Shown here piece after piece: positions 25,678 to 38,200 of a stretch of 64,000 bases of DNA (position 1 is its first letter; each line of letters starts with the position of its first letter). The notes beneath the pieces are model-generated. The model was not told where the DNA came from and searched no databases. It saw only the letters and a program-made list of their open reading frames with translations. The DNA lies in the NCBI GenBank assembly GCA_023374025.1, contig SIJG01000123.1, positions 168,388 to 232,387 of the forward strand, in the 5' to 3' direction. The position numbers and the translations under genes are program-made. This DNA is from Heterodera schachtii (lineage: Eukaryota > Nematoda > Chromadorea > Rhabditida > Heteroderidae).

Positions 25678-26352
25678 CTTAATACTAGTGAAAGGCAAAA
25701 CAACTTTTTCTTAAAAAAAAATTGTTTCATCGGAGATCAACATTTAAGTTGTTATTTAATTATTAACAATGTTCATTTTGCCAACAACCTATAAAACAAC
25801 GCTGTTTTTAAAATTTCAGTCTATTTTTAAAAATTCCATTTAGCGGGAAATATCATTTGGGAGAGAGATAAGGCAAAATGAGAGAGTGCTGAACTTTCAG
25901 TACTGGTCAGACAAAACATTTTTGATGAAGAAGAATAAAGAAAAATTAATAAAAAGAGAGTGTTATGGGAAGAGATTTAAGACAGAGAGTGAGAGGACAT
26001 AGTGAGAAATCTGCGTCTATTACCAAAAGAATCAGCGAAGAAGGGACATGAATTCTCTTCCCATTGCACTCTCTCTTCAAATTATTTTCTCTACCCTCCT
26101 TAATCAAAAATGTTTTGTCTGACCAGTACTGAAAGTTCAGCACTCTCTCATTTTGCCTTATCTCTCTCCCAAATGATATTTCCCGCTAAATGGAATTTTT
26201 AAAAATAGACTGAAATTTTAAAAACAGCGTTGTTTTATAGGTTGTTGGCAAAATGAACATTGTTAATAATTAAATAACAACTTAAATGTTGATCTCCGAT
26301 GAAACAATTTTTTTCTTAAGAAAAAGTTGTTTTGCCTTTCTCTACTTAATAC
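25678..26352. mobile_element. hAT-type MITE with long inverted arms
   Basis: The element is 25686-26344 (659 bp), flanked by the direct 8-bp duplication CTTAATAC (25678-25685 and 26345-26352). The ends read TAGTGAAAGGCAAAACAAC and TAGAGAAAGGCAAAACAAC inward. Arms of about 243 bp (25686-25928 and 26102-26344) are almost identical in inverted orientation, leaving a loop of about 170 bp. The 8-bp duplication and TAG ends fit hAT. No transposase is encoded. Confidence 0.88.
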
Positions 26353-26689
26353 TACCAAACATGAACAATATAATTATGGTAATGGAAATTTTTAGCTTCT
26401 ATAAATACTGAAAAAGTATTAAAAGATCTTATATAAAAGGCCCAAAACACGCAAACAAAAACTATATATATAACAAAAATATATCCTAGTAAATAAATTA
26501 ATTAAACTTTTTTATTATGAAAAAAACCATAAGAAATAAACTAAAAAATATACTAAAATATCCAAGAGTTTTTAGTTCAAAATTATATTTTCAAAATACT
26601 TAATAGCGGGATTTAATAAAATATTTTATAAAAATTTGAGATTAATAAAACTGTATGAGTACTCTTTACAAATAAGTTGTATATGAATA
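26353..26689. other. AT-rich DNA
   Basis: No gene is supported. Sequence at about 26610-26690 resembles 29030-29110, another sign of old local duplication. Confidence 0.4.
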
Positions 26690-27073
26690 GCTATAAAATT
26701 TGAAAAAAGGATTAATTTTAAATTATTTAATACAGCTCGCTGTGAAATGAAGTCTGATCCCATCATGTTACAAGTTAAAATTATGAAACCTATTAGCTAT
26801 TAATCTAATAGTGTAAATAAAAGATTATAATTTAACCAAAAAATAAAGTAATATAATTCAAAGAATAATTTAATTGCAAAGTATTTGATACAAATTTTGT
26901 GGAAACTTTAACAAATAAATATAAAAAATAATTAATACTTGCACATTACATTTCTAAAATTTGTAAATAACTAATATAATAATTTAAAGGAATTAAAATT
27001 ATTTTATTTTTTAATTTGAAAAATAATTAAAGTAAAAATTCTTGAAAGTTAAATCTTTTCGTAAAAAAATGTT
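26690..27073 (+). repeat. Duplicated block (first copy)
   Basis: Aligns directly with 31499-31927, about 4.81 kb away, with few substitutions. The second copy has a short insertion (near 31765-31810). Shared markers include ACAGCTCGCTGTGAAATGA. No coding potential. Confidence 0.8.
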
Positions 27074-27700
27074 TAAATCTAAATTTGAGTTTATATAAAT
27101 TTTTACTTAAAATAAAATAATTATTATTTTATGTTGCTTTGATAACATTTTTACTCAGTACATTAAAAAACAACATTAACATAATTCACATATTAACTAT
27201 GCGAAAATATTTGCCGACCGGGTCATCTTTCCCAGCGGGGAGTGTCGCAAAACTGACGACGAGACAAGAAAAAACCGGAGACACACTCCCGCCGGCGCGG
27301 GACCGGCGATAAAATTAATGGATAATAAAATAATAAAATCATTGGAAATATTAAACAGATCATCATCTTAAAAGGAAGAATAAATAAGGTAGTTTAACAA
27401 AGTAATACAGCGTATTTATTCTTTTTTAATCTATCTTCACTAATTTGCAAAAAAACAAAAATATTATATCCAAAATATCAAAAATATAAAAAAAATTTTA
27501 AATTTAATCGAAAACAAAATAAAAATAGCAGGTCGTGCTGACTTGATTTTTTACTTACAGCGAAATGTTATTTATCAGACAATATTTATAAATTTATAAT
27601 TAAAAAACTAAATATGCTTTATTTAAAATTTATAATGATTTTAAGTTAGCTAATATGTAGCTATAAAAAAATGCTACCAAAAACTCCCAATTTTCAATTT
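27074..27700. other. AT-rich DNA with a GC-rich stem-loop island
   Basis: At about 27212-27310 a GC-rich island contains CGGGGAGTGTC and, 40 nt on, GACACACTCCCG, an imperfect stem flanked by GCCG-rich ends. It matches no RNA family I can recall and has no open frame. Confidence 0.35.
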
Positions 27701-28314
27701 TTTACGGCTGCACCTATCGGCACCGCCAGTCCGCAAAATTGGTCTTAAAAATTTTCTCAAAATCTCGCAAAAATTGATCATTTTTGGTGAAAGTCTGTGG
27801 GCAAAATGAACTCAAATTTTCAAAAAACTCTCCCGGCGGCGCCTATCGGCACCGCCGGCCCGCAAATTTGAAGCATTTTGATCAAATAAATTGTAAAAAT
27901 TTACTGATTTGAAAAATGTTGCTAAATGTTATTATTTTTGACCCTAAAATCTTGTTTTTCGGACTTGGTGTTCATATTTTGAAATATTACCGATCTTCAC
28001 CATGGTTTTTGGGGGCCGGCGGTGCCGATAGGCGCCACCGGAAAGTTTTTCGTAATTTTTAATAAATTTTATTAAGAAAATTTGTTCAAAATCTCAAAAA
28101 TTTTCAATATTTCCCGCCTTCATGTATGAATTAACTTTTAAATTTTTAAAACGCTCGGAGTCCCCAATCCCCCGAATTAGTGTCGGGGGGTCGGGGCGCA
28201 AAAAGTCGGGGGTCGGGGACCTCGGGGGACGATATGTCGGGGGTCGGGTCGGGGGATCGGCCCAAAAAACTTCTCGGGTCGGGTCGGGGGGCTTGGGGTC
28301 GGGGCTTAACCCTA
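27701..28314. mobile_element. Truncated hAT-like element with GC hairpins and GGGTCGGG array
   Basis: Three GC hairpins occur: two in reverse orientation (27706-27727 and 27833-27858) and one forward (28016-28041). They match the GGTGCCGATAGGCGCC repeat inside the hAT elements at 12 kb and 56 kb. A subterminal-like array of GGGTCGGGG units occupies 28130-28305. The right end, read inward on the minus strand, begins TAGGGTTAAGCCCCGACC, as expected for a hAT end. No matching left end or target duplication was found, so it is probably truncated. Confidence 0.6.
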
Positions 28315-31300
28315 ATTTAAATAATTCAAGTTGGCCGATTATTTTATTAAGATCAACAAAGGATTAAATTATTAAAACACATAAAATTATATTAGAAACA
28401 CAATATTAAGTGATTTATTATGAATTAAATCTAGAATTATAAAATTTTAAATTATAAACTAATGAATAAACATTAAAAATAAATTGAAAATCTAAATTTA
28501 AACATTCTTCGGTAGCCGATATTTATGCACAATATTGTTGTAAAAACAGATTTAAAAAAAAAGAAATCACTTACGAAAACTTGGAATAAATTGAAAATAA
28601 AAATATCAAAAAATTTTTAAAATAATTATGCTGTAAAGTATTTTCGTCAATTTATAGATTAACTTTGTTTTATTTGCAATATTATTTTGAAAATAAAGAT
28701 TAAAGTTACTACAACAAAAACTAGAGGCCATTAAGAAATATTGTAAATTTAAAAGAATTTATATATGGTAACAAAAAAAAATATTAAAATGTAGCTGATT
28801 GAAATTTTTATATTTTTTTTTCTTATATTTTCTTACTAATAAACTTCACTTCAAGCTGAATTCGCATGCGATGCTAATACCTTTGTCGGAAAACAAGTAA
28901 ATATAATTAAGAGAAGGGCACAGCTTCAAACAAAAATAATAAAAGAAATAAATATATCAAAAAAGAATATTCAGCAAACGCTAATAGTAAAATATAGATT
29001 TATTCACACGTGTAAAATTTTACATTATTTTTTAATAAAATATTTGTCAAAACTTAGATTAATAAAACCGTATTACTCTTTAAAAATAATTTGTATATAT
29101 AAAAAAAAATATTTTCAAGTTGCAAGTTGCCTCAGCACTCTCAGCATGAAAAATAAACATGAAAAGTAAGTAAAATTATTAAAAATATATATTGTTTATC
29201 ATGAAATATTAAATAAAATTGAATGAAATATTTTTAAAAATATTGAATAAAATAGTAAATTATAAACTAATTACTAAAATAATATTATTTAAATAAACTC
29301 AACTTTTAAAAATAACTTACGGAATTATAACCAATTTTCATATATTTCGTCCTACAATTTGATTATGTTTAACATTATTCTTAAGTCGCAATAAAAATTA
29401 TTAAGTGTATTAATATAATTGTGATTTTTGCAAACAGTCTGTTTTTCATGGATTTTATACCCTCTAATAGTTCGAAAAAGTATTTTTTTGTGCATTTATT
29501 ATTTAATTAATTATTAATTTAATTATGCATTTTTCTGAATGACGAGTTTCTACAGTGTTCTGGTTCCAAACTAAATTCTTCTTGTATCTATCGGTTTCGT
29601 GCATTTTTTGCATCCTTTGGTGTTTATTTTACAAGTTTTAAGAAATTTCAAATGATAATTTTAAATTTATAGAATTTTTGCTGCTAGACAGTCTTTTTGA
29701 AAATTGAAATTTTTCATCACATCTTTTACTTTTAGTTAGTAATTGTAAATGTAAATAAAAATCAATCGACAATTGTCTAAATAATGTTATAAGTAGCATG
29801 AAAAAAAATACGAAAATAACAAATTTTAATATAAAGGATTAACATACGAACAAAATTATTAAAACCTAAAAAGTTTTGCCATAAAAAGAATATTACAAAA
29901 AAAAATTCAAATAAAAACAAAATATTAAATATCTCATAAAATGAGCATTTCTTAACTATCCTTCGTTTAAAATTGCTCAAGAAAACAAATATTACACATT
30001 TCATTAATAAAAGCTTGAATTAAAAAGGCATAATTTTATGCAATGAGATATGTATAAAAAATATCCATGAAAATTTTTAACAAAAACAAAAAAATTAACT
30101 AAAAATTTTAATTTTATACATATAATAATAAGATAAAAAATTAATTTGAATAACCGTAATAAAATGAGAAAACTTGATGCAATTAAAGGGATTCATTAAC
30201 TTGAATAATAAAAAATGAATAAATTCGACCTGCTTAATCTATCACAAACTTTTATTATTAAATAGTTCGTTATCCACGGTATAATGTAAAATTGAATTGA
30301 ATGTTTGTTGTAACTTTACTTAATGTGGAACATTTACTAAAATTAAAAAAAATTACTCTAAAAAATGGATAAATTTATGATAATCATAACTTAGTTAAAT
30401 GATAATACTTAAAATCTGTTAACATATTAATTTAATTTAATCGATTTAAATATAAAACATCGTTAAAAAACATTGATGACAAAACAATATCAAATTTATG
30501 TTAATACTTTTATCTATTTTAATCATTTGTTAAATGTATTATTTTTGATGAAAAATAACTTTAAAAAAGACAACTGAAAATAAAAAAAGGATAAAAACTT
30601 AATAAATGAAATAATAAATTATATTTATAAAATTTGTACAAATTAAAGCATCATTAGACATATAAAATTTTGAGGAATTCACAAGATAAATAAAGTCCAA
30701 CTCAGATCAGAACACAACTGAATTTGTCAGAACAATGAGAGCTTGATGCAAATACCCAATAAATTTTTTTTTCTTTAGTTAAATCAAAAAATAATAATAC
30801 ATTATAAAATTTCACCACATTTCAATTTAAAATATACTTAATTAATAAATACTTAAATAAAACTTATTCCTTCACATAATACCAAAATTACCAAAAGAAA
30901 AATTCTATTGCACAACAATACAAACTAAAATATTTATTATTTAATTGTAACAATTTAAATTTTACCCGCATGGCCATGAAAATATAATTAAAAAAATAAA
31001 ACAAAGCAGTAATAACTAAATGAATGCAATGAAAAACTATGAAAAAAATTTGATGTTTTTTAAAGAAACAGTATTAACGATAAAAGCAGATGCAGAAGTG
31101 AAGAAATGGGTATACTACATAAGCGAGAATATAGAATTATTTTATGAAAATAAATGAAAAAGAAAACTTTAGATTTTATACATAAAGAATGTTTGTTCAA
31201 GAATTTTAAAAATGTGTAAATAACTATTCAAATAAATTAATGAATTTAAATTTTATTTGATTGTTTTTTAATAATTATTAAATGTAATTCATTAAATAAA

Positions 31301-31498
31301 ATAAGAAACCACCGTTGCATGAAAAAAATAAAAATGTAAAGAAAAATAATTTACTTTTAGTTACGGTTATAGCAATTTAATACAAACTATTCTTAATGTA
31401 TTTATTAATAAAACAATTAAAATTAATTAATGTTCATTACCAAATCAAAAGACAAATATTTTAATAAATTAGAGAAAAATACTCTGAAATTTTTTATA
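28315..31498. other. AT-rich DNA, nothing recognised
   Basis: No supported gene or RNA. The frames present have AT-driven amino-acid composition. Confidence 0.5.
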
Positions 31499-31927
31499 AC
31501 TATAAAATTTGAAAAAAGCATTATTTAAATTATTAATAATACAGCTCGCTGTGAAATGAAGTCTGATCCCATCATGTTACAAGTTAAAATTATGAAACCT
31601 ATTAGCTATTAATCTAATGGTGTAAATAAAAGATTATAAATTTCACCAAAAAATAAAGTAATATAATTCAAAGAATAATTTAATTGCAAAGTATTTGATA
31701 CAAATTTTGTGGAAACTTTAACAAATAAATTATAAAAAAATAATTTATACTGCACATTACATTTCTGATAATTGAAACATAAAAAAATATGGTTGTTCAA
31801 GAACTTTAAAAATTTGTAAATAACTAATAAAATAATTTAAAGGAATTAAAATTATTTTATTTTTTTCATTTGAAAAATAATTAAAGTAAAAATTCTGAAA
31901 AGTTAAATCTTTTCGTAAAAAAATGTT
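31499..31927 (+). repeat. Duplicated block (second copy)
   Basis: Direct copy of 26690-27073, with an extra segment of about 45 bp in its second half. Confidence 0.8.
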
Positions 31928-34900
31928 ATTCATTCCCTTTCTTGGATTTTGTGAAAAAAGATCAATTAAAACGTTGAAAAAGTCAATGTTATAATAATTA
32001 AATTAAAATCTTTATAAAGTATATTTAAATAATTTTTATATAAAAATATATTAAAGAATTAAGAAATTAAATTAAGTTAAATAAAAATCATAAGGCCCGA
32101 TGATTAATCTCACCCTAATTAATAAATTGAGGAAAAAATATAAAGATTATAAAGCCTAAAAAGAGAAAAAAGGGTCTAAAATTTTAATTACGAGAAAAAG
32201 GATCTAAAATTTTAATTTTTTAATATTCTATGTTAAATATCTTAATAATTAAAATTAAAATATAGAAAAAGAAATATACTAAAATGAATAAATGTCAAAT
32301 AACAAATACAGAAACTGTAGAGCACGTTAAATAAAATTAAAACACATTCATTCAAATTTATCTTCAACAACCACTAGCCATTGTGGAGACAAACCAAACA
32401 ACAGCGGCCAAGAAATAGTAACAAATTCATTATACTAGAAAATTTTACCTTTTGGAAAATTAACACATAAATTTATTTGGAATTACATTGATTTAAACGC
32501 TTCCAATAAAACCAATTAGGGTAATATTAGCGCTTATTCATTTATTTCGAAAAGCATTATTTAATTAAAATTATAATTATTAAAATCTATTTTATTTTAC
32601 ACTTTCAATGTTTATAAATTCAACGTGAAAAATAGGTAAAAAGGCAATAAAAATTAAACTTAATATAAACTAGAATCGTCTAAAGAATTAAAAATATTTC
32701 AATTGCTTATTTGACCTGGATCCTTAAAAAGTTTACAAAAAAAAACTTGTTGGAGTTTAAAAAATGTAATAAATTACTCTATATTTAAAGAGCAGAGCTA
32801 AGTAGTATAGGGACAGAAATCTGGCCCCCCCCCCCTGGGCAGAGAGATGCACATTCACTATAGGAGAGATGAGAGAATTAGAGAAAAAGAGTAATTGAGA
32901 AAACAAAGAAAAGCGATTAAAATGTAAAGAGAGCCCAGGCCACTAAAAAACCCCAGCCTAATGGTATTCTCGGGTATGCTTCGCACTACTGCGCGAGTGT
33001 TCAACCGTTTTTTTTTGGGTCAATTAATCGATATGCGGATATTATCGATTTGTGAATTGCAACAATTGAATACACATACAATAAAGAATTGAAAAAAAAG
33101 TTTAGAATAATGATTGGAATAAAACACAGTTTTTAGTGCGGGAAATAAAGGTGCGCAAAACTTGAAATAATTTTTAGGGACAAATGTTTTTTTAGTCCTC
33201 GGTAATAAATTCTTTTGATGTCACTCTCATATCTAAATTTTTTTCATGTGATAAATTAACAGTTACAATGCTGGCATTTTCGGCTCTCCCATTAATCAAT
33301 AAACCTCACACCCGAAACCGAATATTAAGAATACTATTAAAATGTTATACAAAAAACAAACAAATAAAATTATCGAAATATAATTTATATCTTAAGATAA
33401 CTATTTTATGTAAAAAACATCTTTGCTCTTTGTTTGTCCTATTTCTATTGCGGGAAATAAAGGACTATGAAAGTGTGCGAAAATTTTTCTTTGTTCACGA
33501 TTTTATTACGAAAATTTTGAGAAATTTTTTTTTAATTTTGGGAAAACTCTTATTTATTTTCGGCAGTGAAAAGTTTCTTTTAAAACTGAAGAGAGTGCGC
33601 GAACAAATGCGAAACGAATAGTTGAAAAAGGATGGATATATTTTGGGAAATAAATTTTTATAAAGAAAATGCTTTAACATAATAGATTTGCTGACTAAAT
33701 TATACATTAATTAAATGGAATCCATATGCCGGAACCGTCAGCATTTAAATTTTAAAAAATACTCAAAAAGGAATTAACAAACAAATTTATGGAAGGTGTA
33801 TTTTATTTTAAAAAACAATGAATTAAACCACAAACTAATTCAAGAATTTTAAAAAAGATATAAAAACATAAATTATCAAAGAATTATATTAATAGCCTTT
33901 TGAGTGACAATAACTAAATAAAATACTTAATTAAAAATTAAGTAGAAAAAATAAATAAAATATTAATAATTTTAAATTTTAATAAGAGAGATGAACAAAA
34001 CCATAAGAAAACCTAATAAAAAAAAATTTATAAAACTTTTTATAAAACTATTTAAATAAAGAGCATTATCTTTTGCTTAAAAATTGTTACCTTCACAACG
34101 TAGTCAAAATAGATTCCAGTTGAGCAAGTGTTTAATAAAAAGCATTACGTAGAAAGTTTTCCGATGAATAATTTACTTAAATTATAGAAATATATTAAAG
34201 CAAATAATGAAGAAGAAGATTTAAACTCTATACATAATTATGAACAATTATAAATGAGAATAATAATTTTAATTGATTAACAAAATGAAAAAATTATAAA
34301 AAATTGTTTTCTTTGTATTAAGTGAACAAAAAAGTTTATTCTGCAGCATGAGTGTAATTTTTAGAAAAAAAAGCTTCAGGAAAGACGCAATTTTAATTTA
34401 AATAAACATTTAATTTTAAAATATATCTCATCAATTTAAAAAATATGTTTAAAAATGATAAAAAATACAAAATTCAAAATAAGGATTAAAATTTTATAAA
34501 AATGAAGAAATTTAATCTTAATGCGTATAAAAAATATCTATAATATAAAACAAATATTAGTAATATATTTCAAAAAAATAATTTTTATAAGGAAGACAGA
34601 CTAGTCCACTCACGGAAAGGACTGGACAATAGTTAATATTCTATTAATTTTTTCATAATACAAAAAGAAAAAAAAAATTATAATTGCTTGTCTAACATAT
34701 CCAATAACAAATAGAAGAACACTAAAAATTAATTTCATAAATTTAAAACTTAAAAAATAAACCGCAAACAAATATTATAAAGGTTGTCTGAGCATGAATT
34801 TTGATTAAAGCATATCACCAAAGTTTATTATTATACTATTTTAAAAACACGAAATTAAATTTTTAAAGAAATATTCAGGGCAATATCGCTAAACGTGCAT

Positions 34901-35040
34901 GCCATATGTGAACCCTGATAATTTTAATATATATATATATTTATTTATGTTTCTCAAACAAATAACCCAAATATAGAAAATTAAGATTTCCAACAAAATA
35001 ATTATCAAAAATAAGAGAAATAAGAATAAAAATTACAAAA
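31928..35040. other. AT-rich DNA, little recognised
   Basis: A GC-richer patch at 32820-33060 includes a C run and the near-palindrome ATCGATATGCGGATATTATCGAT-type region at about 33028-33050. TGCGGGAAATAAAGG occurs twice (about 33137 and 33448). The forward frame 33268-33621 (117 codons) spans the second copy. It has no recognisable domain and is not accepted as a gene. Confidence 0.4.
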
Positions 35041-35205
35041 ATTTAAACTTTAAATTAATATTGTAGATTGACTTCGGTCTTGCTCGTCATATGGGTGCTG
35101 TATACACCCATGCGTCGGTTGGTGTTGTCATTGACATCGAGAGAGCCCGATACGAGGAGGAAAAAACTCCGAGGACAAGAAAATTTTATCACGTGGAAGC
35201 AAATA
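35041..35205 (+). pseudogene. Possible exon relic with a DFGLAR motif
   Basis: A GC-richer island follows a TTGTAG acceptor-like site. The plus frame reads IDFGLARH just after it, as in the activation-segment start of serine/threonine kinases. The frame stays open to 35282, but the following residues do not continue as a kinase (no APE motif). This could be a decayed gene fragment or coincidence. Confidence 0.2.
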
Positions 35206-38200
35206 TAAAAAATAATAAATTTCAACAAATAAATAAATGTATCAAAATTCAAATTCCAACAATAAATGCATGCAGAATTTAAATATTCAAAACCAAAAAA
35301 AAAACAATAAGAGGAATTGAAAGCAAAAATTAAAAAGAAGAAAAGTAAATAAAAGTTTCTTAACAATATTTCCTGAGAAGTTTTTAAAGTAAAAACAGTA
35401 AAATGTATGAATAGAAAAAATTAAAAGTCTTATTACCATACTAACAGAAGTAATAACAAACTATTAAAATTAAATATAATAATTAATTAATATAACGAAG
35501 GTACAACATCTATGTAATCTTCACCTAAAGTATATAAATTTTACAGTAGCCGGGATTTATAGAAATCTGACATCAGTGCATATTCTTCACTCAAGCATGA
35601 ATATAATCAAAACATCCAAAGCTGCATATTCAAAGGTGACAAATAAATTAAAGCCTTTGCTATTTTAATGAAACAAAAAGAAAAATAGACAATAAATATG
35701 ATTTCAATAATTCATGGCAACATGAAAAAGTACAAATGCAACTTAAAACGAGAAAAACTGAAAATAAAAAATCAAAGTAAAAAAAAATAAAGTAAATAAT
35801 AGTGAATAAATTTACATAAACAAATACCGCAACTATTAAATCATATAATCCAAAATTAAGGCCTTTCCATTAACATTTTACTTCGACATCAAACGAAAAG
35901 TTCTCGATAAAAAAGAAAAGAAAAACAATTATATGAACTACAGAAAAACTAAAGAATAAATGTAATGAATCTTTAAAATAAAAACTCTTTATATAATTGT
36001 TTGCATTCTTATAAAAATAAAACGTTACGTCCGAATATCATGGAACAAGAAGCATTATAATAATTATCATTTATTGTTCATATTACAATTGCGTAAGATT
36101 AATAAATATTTATAGAAAATTAATTTGAATAAAAAAGATAAGGTAGGAAATCAAATGATTATAAGAATAAAAAACAATCAAACTTATAAATTAAAATATT
36201 CATTATTTTATTTTTAAAAATAAATAAATACTATTTAATTAACATAAAAAAAATTTTAAATTTAATATTCGTATTTAATTTTAATTGAAATAAACTAGCA
36301 AAAGAATATATTTCTAAAAATAAAAACTGTCAACTTCTTTTTAAATGATATTATTTAATTTTATACGAAAAAATCAATGATGACAAGCATAGGACTTTAT
36401 TTATTCATTTATTTAAAAAAATGTAATTTATACAAATATAACAATTCAGTTAAAATTATTTCATGTTCCACTTTCAATGTTAAACTCATATAATGACATC
36501 GATTTTCGTGAGTTTTGTTGATTATTTAAGTTAATCTATTTATTAGAAAAAATAATCTCCATTTCGTATAAAAGTTAAAAAAAGAGCTAAAAGTGAGCAA
36601 TAAAAAACATTAGAATTGCAATATTATAAATTGTTTCATGCTTTATGTATTTATTGAAAAAATTAAACTCCAATATATTTATTAAAATAAAAAATTTAAA
36701 AGAAGTTTCTCCTATAATAAAATTTTCTGATAAGTCTCTTTAATAAAAAGAAACGATTGATAAATAAAATTTTCAATTATTTCAGAAATAGTGCAATTGT
36801 TAGCAAATAAAATTAAAATTGATGTAATTTTTTAAAACCAAATTATTTTAAAAATTGTACAACAGCGATTTAAAAATGCTCGTTAATACTTTTATTTAAG
36901 AAAATAAAATAAACATTTTTAATGCGTAATAAAAAATTATTTGAATTAAAACATAAAATTATTACACAATAGTAACAATGAACGAAATGAGGTGTTAACA
37001 AAAGAAGCCATTCCAACACAAAATGGCAATGAATATGAATATAAAATATCAAAAACGAATAGTCTACATGTACAAAAATAAATAATTTAATGGAATAATA
37101 TAATAAATAAAGATTAAATGTAATTTCATCACGTAAAAATCACTTAATTTTTTCCCGGTAACAGATTTAAATTTAAAACATCATTTTATTATAACAAAAT
37201 GAAAATAAAAATCTTATTCTTTAATATAAATTATTAAAAAATTCAAAATCTAAGTAAAAAAATTTCATTACAACTTAGAATAAAATCCACATTGAGCTAA
37301 TACGAATGGAAATAAAAATATTTTTTCGGTTGCCAACGTCACACAAAGCAAATAACTCTAAATATAAAACATAATTCAACCTTGGAAGAAGAGCCGAATG
37401 TAGAACTTCATTGTCCAAGAAAAATATAAAAATATGTCCTTGCCAGCCTAAAACAAGAAAATTAATATATATTATTAATATATATTTATTAAATTATTTT
37501 TTCTTTGCTTAATTTTAATATACCATTTAAATATAATCTATGAATGTATTTTGAAAGAATTAACAATTTCTAAATTCATTACTTAAATATGTATTAAGTA
37601 ATTTATCCTTTTCTAATAGGCAAAAAAACATATTAAATTCTTAAAATTTAAGGAAAATGCTGAAAATTTAATTTATTTATATTAATGAAAATTGCAGAAA
37701 TCAAAATTTTCAATAGGGTTAAAATTTATTGGTATAGATTAATGCAAATATTGAAAAAATCCGAAAAAATTCAATAAACATATTATAATTAAATGTTAGT
37801 TTGCTAAGGTATGTATGTATTCACAGCAAGCACATGCACCATTACATAGCCTGGTGGGAAACAAGAAAAAAGTTAAATAAATATGAAAAAATTTAAACAA
37901 AAGAAATGAATGTGATAAAAAATGCTAAAAATTGCCTTTTAGAATAAATGTGTACTTTTGATTTTTTGTTCGAGTTCGGGTCCGGCGTTTGGAATTGACA
38001 CAAATGGATATCACATTTTTATCAATGAACTCAAAAACCCAATGAATTTGTTTTTATAACATTAACATTTTCAATTACGCAATTTTTATTGACGCATTTT
38101 CGGGGAGCCATAATTATAATTATAAAAATAAAGAAATTTTTGCATATGATCTTAAAAAATAATAAGTTTTATGAAAAAGTTTAAAATTTATTGGCTTTCT

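Noticed and set aside
27212..27310. Possible structured RNA gene
   Set aside because: Stem is imperfect, and I see no tRNA, snRNA or spliced-leader consensus.
28122..28367. Gly/Arg/Ser-rich 81-codon frame
   Set aside because: Translation of the GGGTCGGGG array; no sign of a real gene.
33268..33621. 117-codon forward frame
   Set aside because: K/I/L/F-rich composition expected from AT-rich DNA and no recognisable domain; kept only as a note.
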